From IMG/VR virus record IMGVR_UViG_3300032285_003393, positions 37,704 to 101,703 of that record: 64,000 nt of DNA. One strand, 5' to 3'. Origin of the DNA: a virus. Shown here piece by piece: positions 24,948 to 34,235 of the stretch. A program made the position numbers and the translations under genes. The notes below the pieces were generated by a model that was given only the letters and a program-made list of their open reading frames with translations, was not told the origin of the DNA and made no database searches. Within the stretch, counting starts at the first letter, position 1; each line of letters opens with the position of its first letter.

Positions 24948-27900
24948 TATACTGTTCTCCTAGTTTGCTGCTTACTAGCAGCTTGATTAAGTTTTGTAAG
25001 TACCAAATTAGCAATATGATTAGAATCTGATCCTTGTGGTGGGAATAGATTTATAACATTTCCACCGACTGAAGTTGAACTATTTACTGCATCTGAAATT
25101 GATGCTGTTGCAAATGAACCTAGAGATGATGGAACTTTATATGTCTTATTATTTATAGCATCCATAAATGCTGTACCATATTTAGTCACCGAACCTGCAT
25201 TAACAACGTATTCTCCATTTGAAAGCATTGCTGGAATTGAATCAGATGTTCCTGTTCCAGCTCCAATTAGCAATCCAGTAGCTGCGTGAATAATTCCGCC
25301 CCTTGCTTTTTTAACAGGGTCAGGAGCTACTACAGTAGTTGATACAGCAACACTTAAGTGGGCTATAGTTACTGGACCAACAATTGTAGAGTTATTTGCA
25401 GCAATTGAACTGCTACCCTTAACAGTAGTATTTGAAGCACCAGTATTTGTTACTGTATGATGTCCTGTATTTGAAACTGTATGATTTCCAGAATTGGTTG
25501 TTTTGTGAGCTCCACTATTTGTTGTTGTATGTGCTCCAGAGTTTGTAGTCTTATGTGCTCCAGAGTTTGTTGTTGTGTGTGCTCCACTATTAGTAGTCTT
25601 GTGAGATCCAGAGTTTGTTGTTGTATGACTTCCTGTATTTGTAGTTGTGTGATTTCCACTATTTGTAGTTTTATGGTTTCCTGCATTAGTGTTTGTTTGC
25701 TCTCCAGTGCTTTTGTTATCTATTTTTCCAGAGTTTGTATTTTCTACTTTACCTTTATTTTCAACTTTTGTTGTTTTTGTAGAATTTCCTTTACCACCAC
25801 TTAATAATAATCCTAATAGTTGACCAGCTAAATCTGTTCCAAATCCCCATGCTCCTCCAGACAAAGCACCTGCAGTAGTTCCTGCTCCAGGAACTACTGA
25901 TCCTACTACAGCTCCTGCTCCTGCTGAAATTGCTGTTGATTTACCAAGTTCTGTAGCACTAAATTTACCAGTTTTCTGTGCATTTTGAAAAGCATCCCAA
26001 GTACTCAGTGCTGCTCCTACTGGACCAAGGACTTTAGTTGTTTTAGCAACTACTTTTCCAACTGTTCCTTTTGCAACTTTTTTAAGAATACTTGTTGGTT
26101 TTGATAATACTTTTTTAGCTGCTGTAATAGGAGCCGAAATCTTTTTAAGAATTCCTTTGCCAGTGTCAAATATTGATTCTAGTGCTGCAGGAACTTTAAT
26201 TTCAGGCCACTTTAATTTACCAAACCATTCTTTAAGTCCTACAAGCCATTTTGGTTCTGTAAACTCAGGCCACTTAAATCCTTCTAACCACTTAGGCTTT
26301 AGGAATTCAGGCCATTTAATATTTTTTACCCATTCAGGCTTTAGGAACTCAGGCCATTTAAATCCTTCTAACCACTTTGGTTTCAAGAACTCAGGCCATT
26401 TAAACTCTTTTAACCATTTTGGCATTAATTCTGGAATAACTGGAATAACTGGTTTATCTGCTGGGGTAGGGAGAGTTCTATGTGATATGTCAAATGCATC
26501 TGCAAACTTTTTCGCCTCTGGGCCTTGTCCAATTTGTGCAGCTGCTAGGGCTTCTAGATCTTTTTGAACTTTAGCATTTGCTGCTGCTGCAGCTGCTTTT
26601 TGTTCTACACTTGCAGTTCCAGATTTCTTTGCGTTTAACTTATCAATTTCTGCTTGCAAAGCATCAATCTTATTTTGAGATGATCTATCTGCATTAGCCT
26701 TGGCATTAGCCATAGCGTCTTTAGTCTTTTGAATATTTAGGTTTTGTTGTGCAACAGCCATTTGCAAAAGATTTCCAGATCCTCTTGCTTTAACAACATC
26801 TGCTTCAAGATTCATTTGTTGTTGCTGTGCTTCAATGTTTCTCATCTGAGCATTATAAAGCTCATCTCTCTTTTTTACCTCATCTTGAATTGTCTTAATC
26901 TTCTTTTCATTTGCCTTAACTGCAATTTCATCATCTTTAGTAAATGTATCACCTTGAGCAATTTTATTTAATTCATCTGCTTTTGCTTGATCAGCTGACA
27001 ATTGTGCTTTTGCCTTTTCAACATCCGCCTTAATTTTATCTTGATATGTAGCAAATGCGGTTCTAAATTGATCAAGATGTGTAGAAGCCCAGTCAATTGC
27101 ATTTGTTGATTGGAAAAACCCTGCAGCGAATGCTTGATTTAATTGAATAATATTTTGTAGTGATGTTCCATTCTTATCAAGTTGTTCATTTAATTTAGCA
27201 AGTGCTGGATTAGATAAAGAAACTTCTTTATTCCATAGACCGAATGATTCTCTTGATCCTAGCAAGGCCTGAGCGAATGCATCTAACTTTGTCTTACCCT
27301 TGTCTAGATTTGCTAGATATGTTGGACTTACCAATTCTTCATATGAAGTTGGTTTTGATGTAAGTTGTTTAAGAAGTTGAGATTGTCCAAGTGATTGATA
27401 GTAACCAGTATCTTTTGCTTTCAATGAAGGCATCAATGCCCCTAAGCCTAGGTGGGCAATATTAGATATATTACTCTCACTTGTCCTTCCAAATATAAGA
27501 CCTCTTATTTGATTTGATAAACTGTTTGCTCCTTGAGATTGAGCTGTTCCTAATGCTTGCCCCGCCAAAATTTGTTTTTGTAGCGTTGATGCTTTTGAAA
27601 TATTATCATAAGCTTGCGTCAACTTATCAGCAGAAGATGTTGCTTTCTTTTGAGAATCAGATAATTTATCATAAGTTTTTAGCTGAACATCTTGCATTTG
27701 AATTTGAGTTTTTAAAGCACTTGAATCTGTTATTCTATATGAATTAATTTGATCCGCAGCACTTTGATAATTTTTAACAATTGCATCACTTGCTTGCTTT
27801 GCTGCTTCATCTGAATTTTTAAATGCTAGTTGCAACCCACCTAATGCTGCTGTTAGACCACCTACTGCCAGTCCTACAGGACCTGCCATTCCTGCAAACT

Positions 27901-30900
27901 TGCTAAATTGTAAAACCATTGCTGCAGTTGATCCCATTGCTATAGCAGATTGAGCTGTACTCTGAGCACCAGAAAGATCTTTTCCTCCTATTTGGCTTGG
28001 AACCATGCTAATTGCCATAGGTGCTAGCATTCCCATTCCCATCATTGCCATAGGGTTACTTGCTGCATTTTTCAATCTTGATAGAGGGCCAAGTGGTGCT
28101 GGGTTCATTCCTGGTCGTAATCCTGGCATGCCTAGGAATGTCTGTGTGCCAATTCCTGGCAAAGACATTTGACTAAATCCAGATGTAAGGTTGCTGCCAG
28201 CTTTTCTACCAGCAGCTAAAGATAACTCTTCTAGAGGAATAAATACTTTTTTGTTGAATCCTCTTTCAACACTTCCTGTAATTGCAGGTAATTTTAACTC
28301 TAATTCTTGTTGAACTGCAGTCATCAATTGAGATGCTGAAGTTGTAACCATTGGAGCATGTTTTTCAAGTCCATGAGCTAATCCAGAATCAATATCTTTT
28401 GAAACTAAAATTGCTTCTTGAGAATCAGAATTTGCACGAACTGCTCTTCTAACTCTTTTTATTAATCTTTTTCCTAAGCTTTCTGCATATGTTTCTGCTT
28501 CGCCTGTACCAAACGATCCTGGAACGCTTCCAGATAATGTTGATATTGCAGCCTCTGGAACACCAAATCCAGTTTTCATTATAGATTGAGAATAAGGAAT
28601 TAATTCTCCATTTGGATTTCTCCAGAATGTCTCTCCTGTTCCTTGACGAAGTTCTCTTTCAGAACCAGTTCCCCTATATTGTTGACCTCTTGTTGCAACA
28701 ACATTTGCAAATACATCGGGCAATGACATTTGTCCACTTGCTCCAGGAACTGCAGTTTGGATTCCGCCTAATTCTCTTCTCATCACACTTTCTGTAAATG
28801 ATTCAAAACTTTGTTGTCCAGGGTTGCTTCCAAATATTTTTCTAGGTGCTCTATCTTGCATTCTTGCAAGACGTTCTTCTGCTTTTGCACGACGCTCTAC
28901 TCTATCAATTAATTTTTGATATGCAGCATCTAGCTTACGGTCTGTTTCTACTTGATCTGTTCCATCTGGCATTATTCTTGATGCTACTTTTTTCATCAAT
29001 GCCATAGGATCTAATTTTTCTCCACCCTTACCAGTTAGCTGTGGGAACAATCTCAACTCTTGAAGAACTTCTTCTCCTGTTGCTCCGCCTGCACCTCTTC
29101 TTGTTAACTGATTTAGTCTTGCAGTACCACCCATAAGTGCTCCTGCGGTTGAAGTATCAATTCTTTCTAATCTTCTTGCTGGGCCTATAAGTCTTTCATA
29201 AACACTTGTTAAAGCAGATAAGATTCCTCCAGATTGCTCTGAAAAAATATGAAGTTTCTGAACAGTAACATCCATAAAGTCTCCTGCATCTGTAGCAAAA
29301 AGACCTTTAGAGTATCCTGGAACTTTATTACTAATAATTGAATTAATTAAAGATCCATACTTTGAAGATTGTGCTTTAGGAATTACTGTTTCGCCTGGAG
29401 TAAGCATTGCTGCATAAGTATCTTTGTTTCCAGTCCCTGGAACAATTCCTCCTGTTGCCATTTTTGGAAGATGAGTTAAAGGAGATTTTGCTCCACCCAT
29501 AGGCATACCTGCTGCAGCTGCTTGAGCAGCAGCAAGTGATTCAAATTGTAAAGTTAATTGTCTAATAGATGCATTTAAAATATCAAAAGCTTTTGCATTT
29601 GATGTAATTGCTTCTGGCATTAAGTCTAGTTGTCTTCTTGCTGCAACCATTCCAAGATCTAGGTTCTCGTAGAAGTTTCTTAGATTTTGTACTCCCGCTG
29701 CAAACTTACTCTGAGTTTCAGATGCTTGTTCCATTCCTTGACGGAACATTCTAATATAATTAGCACCCTTCATCAAGTTACCAATTAAGTTAGCAAATAA
29801 ACCTGTAAGCATTAAGATAGGACCAATTAATACTAATCCAGCAAATCCGCCTCCAAATACTTTACCTAGCAGGCCTGCAACTGGGCCAAGAATATGGGAC
29901 AGATTTTGGAACATTTTTAGAACCTTGTCTACAATATTTCCAATTCTTGTAAATGAATTTAAAAATGCTTCACCCATTGGAAGAAGATCTGCTTTAACAG
30001 TCTCTATCATTCTCTTGAATTGACCACTTGCAGATTCTGTTTGTGTTTTTAATTCGTTTGAAGCAAGTGTTGCTAATTCTGTTGTAGACGCACCCATCAA
30101 GTTAAATACTGTTTGTGTTTGACTTCCAGCTTTATTTATATTGTCAAGAAGTGCTTGTACTCTTGCAAACTGGAATTTACCAAACATCTTTTCAATTAAT
30201 TGTGCCTGTGAAAGTCTATCTAAATTCTTCATTTGATCTGCTAGAGCTTTTAACATTTGAATAGGAGCCCCGCCAGTTTTTGTTGCTATTGATTGAAGAT
30301 CAATGTTATATTGTTTAAATGCAGTTTGTGCATTTTTTGTTGGATTAATAAGAGAAGATAATGCAGACTTAATTGCGTTTGCACCTTGTGCTGCAGGAAC
30401 TCCTGCTTCTTTCATTGCAACCATCATTGCTGCAGTATCTTTAAATGATCCACCTAATTGCTGAACAATAGGTCCAACTCTTGGAATTGCATCAACCAAA
30501 TCTTGAAGAGATGTTGAAGTTTGGTTTTCAACTGCGTTAAGAAAGTTAACTGCTTCTGATAATCCTTGTGTACTTAACTTATATACATTTTGTAAAGATA
30601 CTGTTGCTTGCATTGCTTGTTGATGATCTAACTCTCCAAGCGTTGCGAGTCTTAATGATTCTTTTGTTGCATTTAATAGTTTGCTTCCCTCAAGGCCTGT
30701 TGCAGCTAAGTCTGCTGCCATGGCAGCCGTGTCTTGCATTGAAGTTCCAAGGGTTCTTGCTAATTCATTCCCTAGTGCCTGAACATCTGTTCTAATTTGC
30801 TTTAATGCTGCTTGAGTTGGCTGAATAAGACCAGTGCCATATACTTTTTGCATTCTAGTTAATTCTTTATCAACTGTATTAAATGCAGTTGCAATGCTCG

Positions 30901-31480
30901 CACCAAACATAGCGATTGGCATTGTTAAGCCTACGGTTAACTGACGGCCCATCCACTGGGTATTTTTACCAAAATCAATAAGTTTCATAGAACCGTCATG
31001 AAGTGCGGTATTCAATGCTTTTTGATAGAATATAGCTTTTTCTTGTGCTGTAACAACACCATTAATATCTGTAACTAGTTTTGCATATCCAGGACGAAGG
31101 GGATCAGCGATTGCTACAGATCTATTTATTCTTGCTTGCTGTTGAGATAGAACGTCTAGCTCTTTGGATACTCCATTTACGTTATCCCGCCAGATTTTAT
31201 AATATTGATTTAAACTTAATTTTCCAGCTTCAAGTTGCTTACCAAATTTGGTAACACTATCAGTCATTGCAACATGCTGAATTGTAAATGCACGGGTTGA
31301 TTGAATTGCACTATCAAATGCTGATTGTGCACCTTTTATTTCGGCTGCTATTCCAGGAGCAAATGGCCCACCGACAGAAACTTTCTGTAGTGAAGCCATT
31401 GCTTCTTTAAGTTTTGTTACCTCTGCATATACCTGTTGGAACTGTGCATTAGCAACAATATTTAATTGAATATTATTCAA
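24947..31480 (-). CDS. tape measure protein
   Basis: 2177 residues, the longest gene in the window. N-terminal half has long coiled-coil helices and the TPM-type block (LNQYYKIWRDNVNG, TQWMGRQLTVGLTMPIAMFG), hydrophobic segments near residues 535-565 and 1870-1890, and an Ala/Lys/Asp coiled coil around 1480-1560. Two unusual internal repeats follow: a 14-residue Trp-Pro repeat near residues 1690-1760 and a His octapeptide array near 1913-2014. It sets tail length and is ejected with the DNA. Start is TTG at 31480, with GGAGGG seven bases upstream; placed four bases after the stop of the chaperone T frame, as in other siphoviruses. Confidence 0.93.
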   Translation of the reverse strand: MNNIQLNIVANAQFQQVYAEVTKLKEAMASLQKVSVGGPFAPGIAAEIKGAQSAFDSAIQSTRAFTIQHVAMTDSVTKFGKQLEAGKLSLNQYYKIWRDNVNGVSKELDVLSQQQARINRSVAIADPLRPGYAKLVTDINGVVTAQEKAIFYQKALNTALHDGSMKLIDFGKNTQWMGRQLTVGLTMPIAMFGASIATAFNTVDKELTRMQKVYGTGLIQPTQAALKQIRTDVQALGNELARTLGTSMQDTAAMAADLAATGLEGSKLLNATKESLRLATLGELDHQQAMQATVSLQNVYKLSTQGLSEAVNFLNAVENQTSTSLQDLVDAIPRVGPIVQQLGGSFKDTAAMMVAMKEAGVPAAQGANAIKSALSSLINPTKNAQTAFKQYNIDLQSIATKTGGAPIQMLKALADQMKNLDRLSQAQLIEKMFGKFQFARVQALLDNINKAGSQTQTVFNLMGASTTELATLASNELKTQTESASGQFKRMIETVKADLLPMGEAFLNSFTRIGNIVDKVLKMFQNLSHILGPVAGLLGKVFGGGFAGLVLIGPILMLTGLFANLIGNLMKGANYIRMFRQGMEQASETQSKFAAGVQNLRNFYENLDLGMVAARRQLDLMPEAITSNAKAFDILNASIRQLTLQFESLAAAQAAAAGMPMGGAKSPLTHLPKMATGGIVPGTGNKDTYAAMLTPGETVIPKAQSSKYGSLINSIISNKVPGYSKGLFATDAGDFMDVTVQKLHIFSEQSGGILSALTSVYERLIGPARRLERIDTSTAGALMGGTARLNQLTRRGAGGATGEEVLQELRLFPQLTGKGGEKLDPMALMKKVASRIMPDGTDQVETDRKLDAAYQKLIDRVERRAKAEERLARMQDRAPRKIFGSNPGQQSFESFTESVMRRELGGIQTAVPGASGQMSLPDVFANVVATRGQQYRGTGSERELRQGTGETFWRNPNGELIPYSQSIMKTGFGVPEAAISTLSGSVPGSFGTGEAETYAESLGKRLIKRVRRAVRANSDSQEAILVSKDIDSGLAHGLEKHAPMVTTSASQLMTAVQQELELKLPAITGSVERGFNKKVFIPLEELSLAAGRKAGSNLTSGFSQMSLPGIGTQTFLGMPGLRPGMNPAPLGPLSRLKNAASNPMAMMGMGMLAPMAISMVPSQIGGKDLSGAQSTAQSAIAMGSTAAMVLQFSKFAGMAGPVGLAVGGLTAALGGLQLAFKNSDEAAKQASDAIVKNYQSAADQINSYRITDSSALKTQIQMQDVQLKTYDKLSDSQKKATSSADKLTQAYDNISKASTLQKQILAGQALGTAQSQGANSLSNQIRGLIFGRTSESNISNIAHLGLGALMPSLKAKDTGYYQSLGQSQLLKQLTSKPTSYEELVSPTYLANLDKGKTKLDAFAQALLGSRESFGLWNKEVSLSNPALAKLNEQLDKNGTSLQNIIQLNQAFAAGFFQSTNAIDWASTHLDQFRTAFATYQDKIKADVEKAKAQLSADQAKADELNKIAQGDTFTKDDEIAVKANEKKIKTIQDEVKKRDELYNAQMRNIEAQQQQMNLEADVVKARGSGNLLQMAVAQQNLNIQKTKDAMANAKANADRSSQNKIDALQAEIDKLNAKKSGTASVEQKAAAAAANAKVQKDLEALAAAQIGQGPEAKKFADAFDISHRTLPTPADKPVIPVIPELMPKWLKEFKWPEFLKPKWLEGFKWPEFLKPEWVKNIKWPEFLKPKWLEGFKWPEFTEPKWLVGLKEWFGKLKWPEIKVPAALESIFDTGKGILKKISAPITAAKKVLSKPTSILKKVAKGTVGKVVAKTTKVLGPVGAALSTWDAFQNAQKTGKFSATELGKSTAISAGAGAVVGSVVPGAGTTAGALSGGAWGFGTDLAGQLLGLLLSGGKGNSTKTTKVENKGKVENTNSGKIDNKSTGEQTNTNAGNHKTTNSGNHTTTNTGSHTTTNSGSHKTTNSGAHTTTNSGAHKTTNSGAHTTTNSGAHKTTNSGNHTVSNTGHHTVTNTGASNTTVKGSSSIAANNSTIVGPVTIAHLSVAVSTTVVAPDPVKKARGGIIHAATGLLIGAGTGTSDSIPAMLSNGEYVVNAGSVTKYGTAFMDAINNKTYKVPSSLGSFATASISDAVNSSTSVGGNVINLFPPQGSDSNHIANLVLTKLNQAASKQQTRRTV
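25438..25740 (-). repeat. histidine octapeptide tandem array in the tape measure protein
   Basis: About ten copies of an 8-residue unit (24 bp), consensus (S/T)-G-x-H-x-T-x-N, alternating Ala/Asn/Ser before the His and Lys/Thr after it (e.g. SGAHTTTN, SGAHKTTN). Perfect spacing of His and Asn-Ser/Thr-Gly suggests a regular fold such as a beta-helix, possibly with metal. At DNA level the copies are similar but not identical. Confidence 0.9.
26190..26425 (-). repeat. 14-residue Trp/Pro repeat in the tape measure protein
   Basis: About five copies of a unit such as KWLEGFKWPEFLKP (42 bp), present around nt 26200, 26250, 26300, 26340 and 26400. Each has KW(L/V) and KWPEF. Repeat copies vary slightly. 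Function unknown; it may form a rigid amphipathic array or interact with the membrane. Confidence 0.8.
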
Positions 31481-31483
31481 CCG

Positions 31484-32103
31484 TTAACCCTCCACAACAT
31501 GCCCAAGACCTAAACCTATTCCGAATCCATCTTGTGATGCACGGAATCCCTTGATCTTAGTAATATCTTCATCTTCTGCAGATGAACCTTCTTCTAAGTC
31601 TACACCTTGCAGTGCAGCTAGAAACTTTTTATCTCTTGCATCCTTATCATGAATAGCTTTCAAAGTTAGCATGAGTTCTTCAACAGATATTGAAGATTCT
31701 AGGTCTTCGTAATTCTTCCAAGTTCCTGTAAGAAAAACTTCAGATTCTAGAGTGGCGAGATCTAGAGATTCCCAGCTAGATTCGCCCCTGGGAAGTTTGG
31801 GTCATCATCATTAAGTTTCAACCCTCCTGCAACTTCAAGAACTTTCATGAGTGTAGGAATTTCAATGATGTTTTCAAACTCCTCTTTATCAAGAGCAAGT
31901 TCTGGAGCAAACTGTTCCATACAAACCATTCCAGCTTCAATGAAAATTTCCATTGCTTGCTCTTCGGTCTCTACGGATTTGTCCTGTAGTTTTTTAACTA
32001 CCGCTAAAAATTTCTTTAAGTGTTTAATTGTTAATGGTTTAATTGTAATTGTTTTTTCGTTTGAGAGCTTGATTTCAAGTGTCTCATATACTGTTGTTGG
32101 CAT
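31484..32103 (-). CDS. tail assembly chaperone G-T fusion (programmed -1 frameshift)
   Basis: The 113-residue G protein frame (31762-32103) and a second frame (to 31484) can be joined by a -1 slip at CCCAAAC (31795-31801), giving about 206 residues: 103 codons before and 103 after. The T part reads LPRGESSWESLDLATLESEV then FLTGTWKNYEDLE and later KFLAALQGVDL and GFGIGLGLGHVVEG, which is the typical shape of T in actinobacteriophage chaperones. These proteins bind the tape measure during tail assembly. No independent start is convincing for T (internal ATG at 31672 has no ribosome-binding site). Confidence 0.85.
31762..32103 (-). CDS. tail assembly chaperone G
   Basis: 113 residues: MPTTVYETLEIKLSNEKT, a TIKPLTIKHLKKFLAVVKK helix, and QAMEIFIEAGMVCMEQ. 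Directly upstream of the T frame and the tape measure gene, as in lambda-like and actinobacteriophages. The zero-frame product stops at 31762 while about 1 in n ribosomes shift to make G-T. AAAGGAGAT site before ATG at 32103. Confidence 0.85.
   Translation of the reverse strand: MPTTVYETLEIKLSNEKTITIKPLTIKHLKKFLAVVKKLQDKSVETEEQAMEIFIEAGMVCMEQFAPELALDKEEFENIIEIPTLMKVLEVAGGLKLNDDDPNFPGANLAGNL
31795..31801 (-). other. slippery heptamer CCCAAAC (-1 frameshift site)
   Basis: On the minus strand the zero frame reads C-CCA-AAC, matching X-XXY-YYZ. After the slip the frame reads CCC-AAA and continues 103 codons through the chaperone T region without a stop. Confidence 0.8.
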
Positions 32104-32127
32104 TAAATCTCCTTTGTCCTAATAAGA

Positions 32128-32133
32128 ATTATA
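32128..32133 (-). promoter_or_regulatory. extended -10 promoter before chaperone G
   Basis: Minus-strand TGC-TATAAT about 25 bases upstream of the chaperone ATG, directly after the terminator of the major tail gene. Confidence 0.55.
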
Positions 32134-32150
32134 GCAAAATATATATAAAA

Positions 32151-32188
32151 AACATAAATACCCTTCATTTCTGAAGGGTATTTATGTT
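32151..32188 (-). terminator. intrinsic terminator after the major tail protein gene
   Basis: Perfect 17-bp stem (AACATAAATACCCTTCA and its complement) with a four-base loop; on the minus strand it is followed by a T-rich tract. It separates the major tail unit from the chaperone/tape measure unit and would reduce read-through. Confidence 0.85.
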
Positions 32189-32202
32189 AATACTAAAATG
32201 TA

Positions 32203-32916
32203 TTAAAGAGAGTTGTAAACTCTATCTACGATAACACCGTATTCTGCACCATCGTATGCATCGGCATCGTCTGGTAAGCAACGGAACTGAACTGGGAATA
32301 CAGTTGCAGTATCACGCTTCAATGCGTGAGATGTTGTTTCAACCTGTACGACACGACGTGCTACATAAACACGCTCTTTGCCAGGCAAAGAAGTTACTGC
32401 TGATACATCAACTCCACCGATTGTTCCTGGAGCATTTCCAACGATAACTAGAGAACGCTCTACTGGAGCATCTCCCAAAGCACCTGAAGCAAGCTTCAAA
32501 GTTGCTGTGCTGTTAGCTGGAGTACTTGTCAATGTAGTAGAAGTTGAACCTGTAGATCCACTGTAAACAGTGTATGAATCTGCCTGTCCGAATACTACAT
32601 GGATGTTTTCAAGAGTTGCCTCTGTTAATTCTGTCTTAAGCATAACTTTAATTGTTTGCTTGAAAAGACGTGCTGCATCAAGAAGTTGATCAACCATAAC
32701 TTCACCATAACCTGGCTCGTATGAAACTTCAAGACCTGCGGTTGTATAACCTAAGTCTCTCCACTTTGATCCTGTATTGAGATATCCTGCTGCTTTTTGT
32801 GATCCCCAAGCGAGGTCACCCGCACCAGGAACTGTTGTTGGACGATTTGAGCCAGATGCTGTACTCATGTAGATCTGTGCTGCACCAACGATAATATTTT
32901 TTACATTTGCTGCCAT
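32203..32916 (-). CDS. major tail protein
   Basis: 237 residues. The N-terminal AANVKNIIVGAAQIYMSTA and the strand/loop pattern (GYTTAGLEVSYEPGYGEVMV) fit a siphovirus tail-tube protein; it sits upstream of the chaperones and tape measure as usual. High expression is supported by its own promoter, a strong terminator, and an AAAGGTGGTGA leader that is shared with the capsid gene. C-terminal third contains a small insertion with Thr/Ser-rich GSTGSTSTTLTSTPA. Confidence 0.85.
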   Translation of the reverse strand: MAANVKNIIVGAAQIYMSTASGSNRPTTVPGAGDLAWGSQKAAGYLNTGSKWRDLGYTTAGLEVSYEPGYGEVMVDQLLDAARLFKQTIKVMLKTELTEATLENIHVVFGQADSYTVYSGSTGSTSTTLTSTPANSTATLKLASGALGDAPVERSLVIVGNAPGTIGGVDVSAVTSLPGKERVYVARRVVQVETTSHALKRDTATVFPVQFRCLPDDADAYDGAEYGVIVDRVYNSL

Positions 32917-32925
32917 TTATTTATT

Positions 32926-32936
32926 TCACCACCTTT
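32926..32936 (-). promoter_or_regulatory. extended ribosome-binding site of the major tail gene
   Basis: Minus-strand AAAGGTGGTGA, one mismatch from a full-length anti-16S pairing region, followed by AATAAATAA and ATG. The same block, including spacer, precedes the capsid gene. Confidence 0.6.
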
Positions 32937-32976
32937 ATTTTTATAAAGTTTGACATGAAATCTTCCTCGTATGATA

Positions 32977-32982
32977 ATAATA
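32977..32982 (-). promoter_or_regulatory. extended -10 promoter before the major tail gene
   Basis: Minus-strand TGC-TATTAT in the gap between the tail terminator gene and the major tail gene; same form as the box at 38726. Confidence 0.45.
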
Positions 32983-33006
32983 GCATAGCGAAAGAATAAA
33001 GCGAAT

Positions 33007-33513
33007 TTAGAATCTTCCGTTTGCTTGTGTTTTCCTAGAATAGGAGTATGAGAAGGAAATTGTGCCTATTTGGTAATCGCCTTCTGAGCTGAATGGCTCT
33101 GGGGAAAAGATTGAGTCTACCATTAAATGATGAAAGATAAATGCTGAAGCCCCGCCTAAATAGTCATTTACGTCTTTTGCACTCTCATCATATCTTCTGA
33201 ATAGGTCCTGCATGAAGTTTGTAAGTTCATTGACTTTTTCATAATTCTGAGATATAACTGAGATGGACATACCTTCTTCAGTCATCCACCATTGAACTGG
33301 AATTGGCTTTACCTCATAGTCATATATCATGTAAGTTTTACCTGGAAGTAGGTTATTGAACTCTGGAACCTGTTGAGAAGGGATAATTGGGACTAATGGG
33401 TCATCAAATCCATCTGCATAATAATTTTGGATATCAAGCAATCCAGCCTCTTTTATTTTGGCCCAAACATATTGCCTAACTTGAGATGATGCTATATTAG
33501 AATAAATTGTCAT
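33007..33513 (-). CDS. tail terminator-like protein
   Basis: 168 residues. It has a beta-rich core (YMIYDYEVKPIPVQWWMTEE, GMSISVISQNYEKV) and a C-terminal FSYSYSRKTQANGRF. Its place between the connector/gp10-like gene and the major tail gene is that of siphovirus tail terminators, which cap the tail tube. Start overlaps the stop of the upstream gene (ATGA), no own ribosome-binding site. No motif proves the assignment. Confidence 0.6.
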   Translation of the reverse strand: MTIYSNIASSQVRQYVWAKIKEAGLLDIQNYYADGFDDPLVPIIPSQQVPEFNNLLPGKTYMIYDYEVKPIPVQWWMTEEGMSISVISQNYEKVNELTNFMQDLFRRYDESAKDVNDYLGGASAFIFHHLMVDSIFSPEPFSSEGDYQIGTISFSYSYSRKTQANGRF

Positions 33514-34235
33514 ATTACAGATTGATCGTTAGAGTATTGACGAAGCAAATTAATTATTGCTTGTTTAACTTCTCTTGATCCTGCCCCTTTCTTATTTAAA
33601 ACTTTAACAGTTTCATTGTCTATTGCTTCAATAATTCCAGATCTCTCTAGAACTGAATTCAATTTTGTATCAAACCAACTATTGAAAAATTTTTCAAACG
33701 AGCCCTTTACTTGTTTTCCTCCAGGGTAGTAATTTCTTATTACAGTTCCTGCTGCTATAAATCTAATTTTGTCTCCGTCTGGAATCGGTAAGTTTTTTGA
33801 AGCTCTATAGATAATAGGTTTTCCAGATTCCATTACAGATGCTTTGTCCTTAAATACATGCTTTGAAGCTACGGACTTTCCAGTTCTTCCTGATTCTAAC
33901 AATCTTGGATCAACTGGAACCTTATTCTTTGATTTAACAAAACCTGGATTTACAACTAGTTTTCCACCAGTACTGCTTTTATTATACAAGAAATAAAGTC
34001 TACCCATTGGCATTCCTGCTTGCTTCCATTCATAGATATGATGATATTTTTTAGGGTTAGCCTTTGCTTCTAAATCCATTGCTTTTTTAAAGGCTTTTGC
34101 GCCTACAACAAAAACGGCATTTGCTAATTCTTCCAAAACAGCAGGAGTTGTGAGTTCTTTAACTCCTCCTACTTTAAGATTAATCTCTCTTTCAATATTT
34201 GTGATATCAAAATCATTCGCCCGTATTGTTATCAT
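33510..34235 (-). CDS. neck / HK97 gp10-like protein
   Basis: About 241 residues from ATG at 34235 (upstream in-frame Met codons at 34244 and 34268 are possible). Contains helical N-terminal segment (VLEELANAVFVVGAKAFKKA) and basic middle part (GRTGKSVASKHVFKDK), a pattern of HK97-gp10-like head-tail joining proteins, which in siphoviruses precede the tail terminator. C-terminal part is helical and basic. Role inferred from gene order. Confidence 0.6.
   Translation of the reverse strand: MITIRANDFDITNIEREINLKVGGVKELTTPAVLEELANAVFVVGAKAFKKAMDLEAKANPKKYHHIYEWKQAGMPMGRLYFLYNKSSTGGKLVVNPGFVKSKNKVPVDPRLLESGRTGKSVASKHVFKDKASVMESGKPIIYRASKNLPIPDGDKIRFIAAGTVIRNYYPGGKQVKGSFEKFFNSWFDTKLNSVLERSGIIEAIDNETVKVLNKKGAGSREVKQAIINLLRQYSNDQSVI

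Noticed and set aside
25438-25740. Tandem repeats that could be taken for a CRISPR array
   Set aside because: The 24-bp repeats have no spacers and encode the octapeptide array of the tape measure protein in frame.
25481-25804. Plus-strand frame of 107 codons rich in Cys
   Set aside because: It is the reverse shadow of the repeat region in the tape measure gene and has no start signals.
26157-26567. Plus-strand frame of 136 codons opposite the tape measure gene
   Set aside because: Shadow of the 14-residue repeat; no ribosome site and no partner genes on that strand.
31484-31672. Independent 62-codon gene starting with an internal ATG
   Set aside because: No ribosome site, and the frame continues upstream to the frameshift site; it is the T part of the chaperone fusion.
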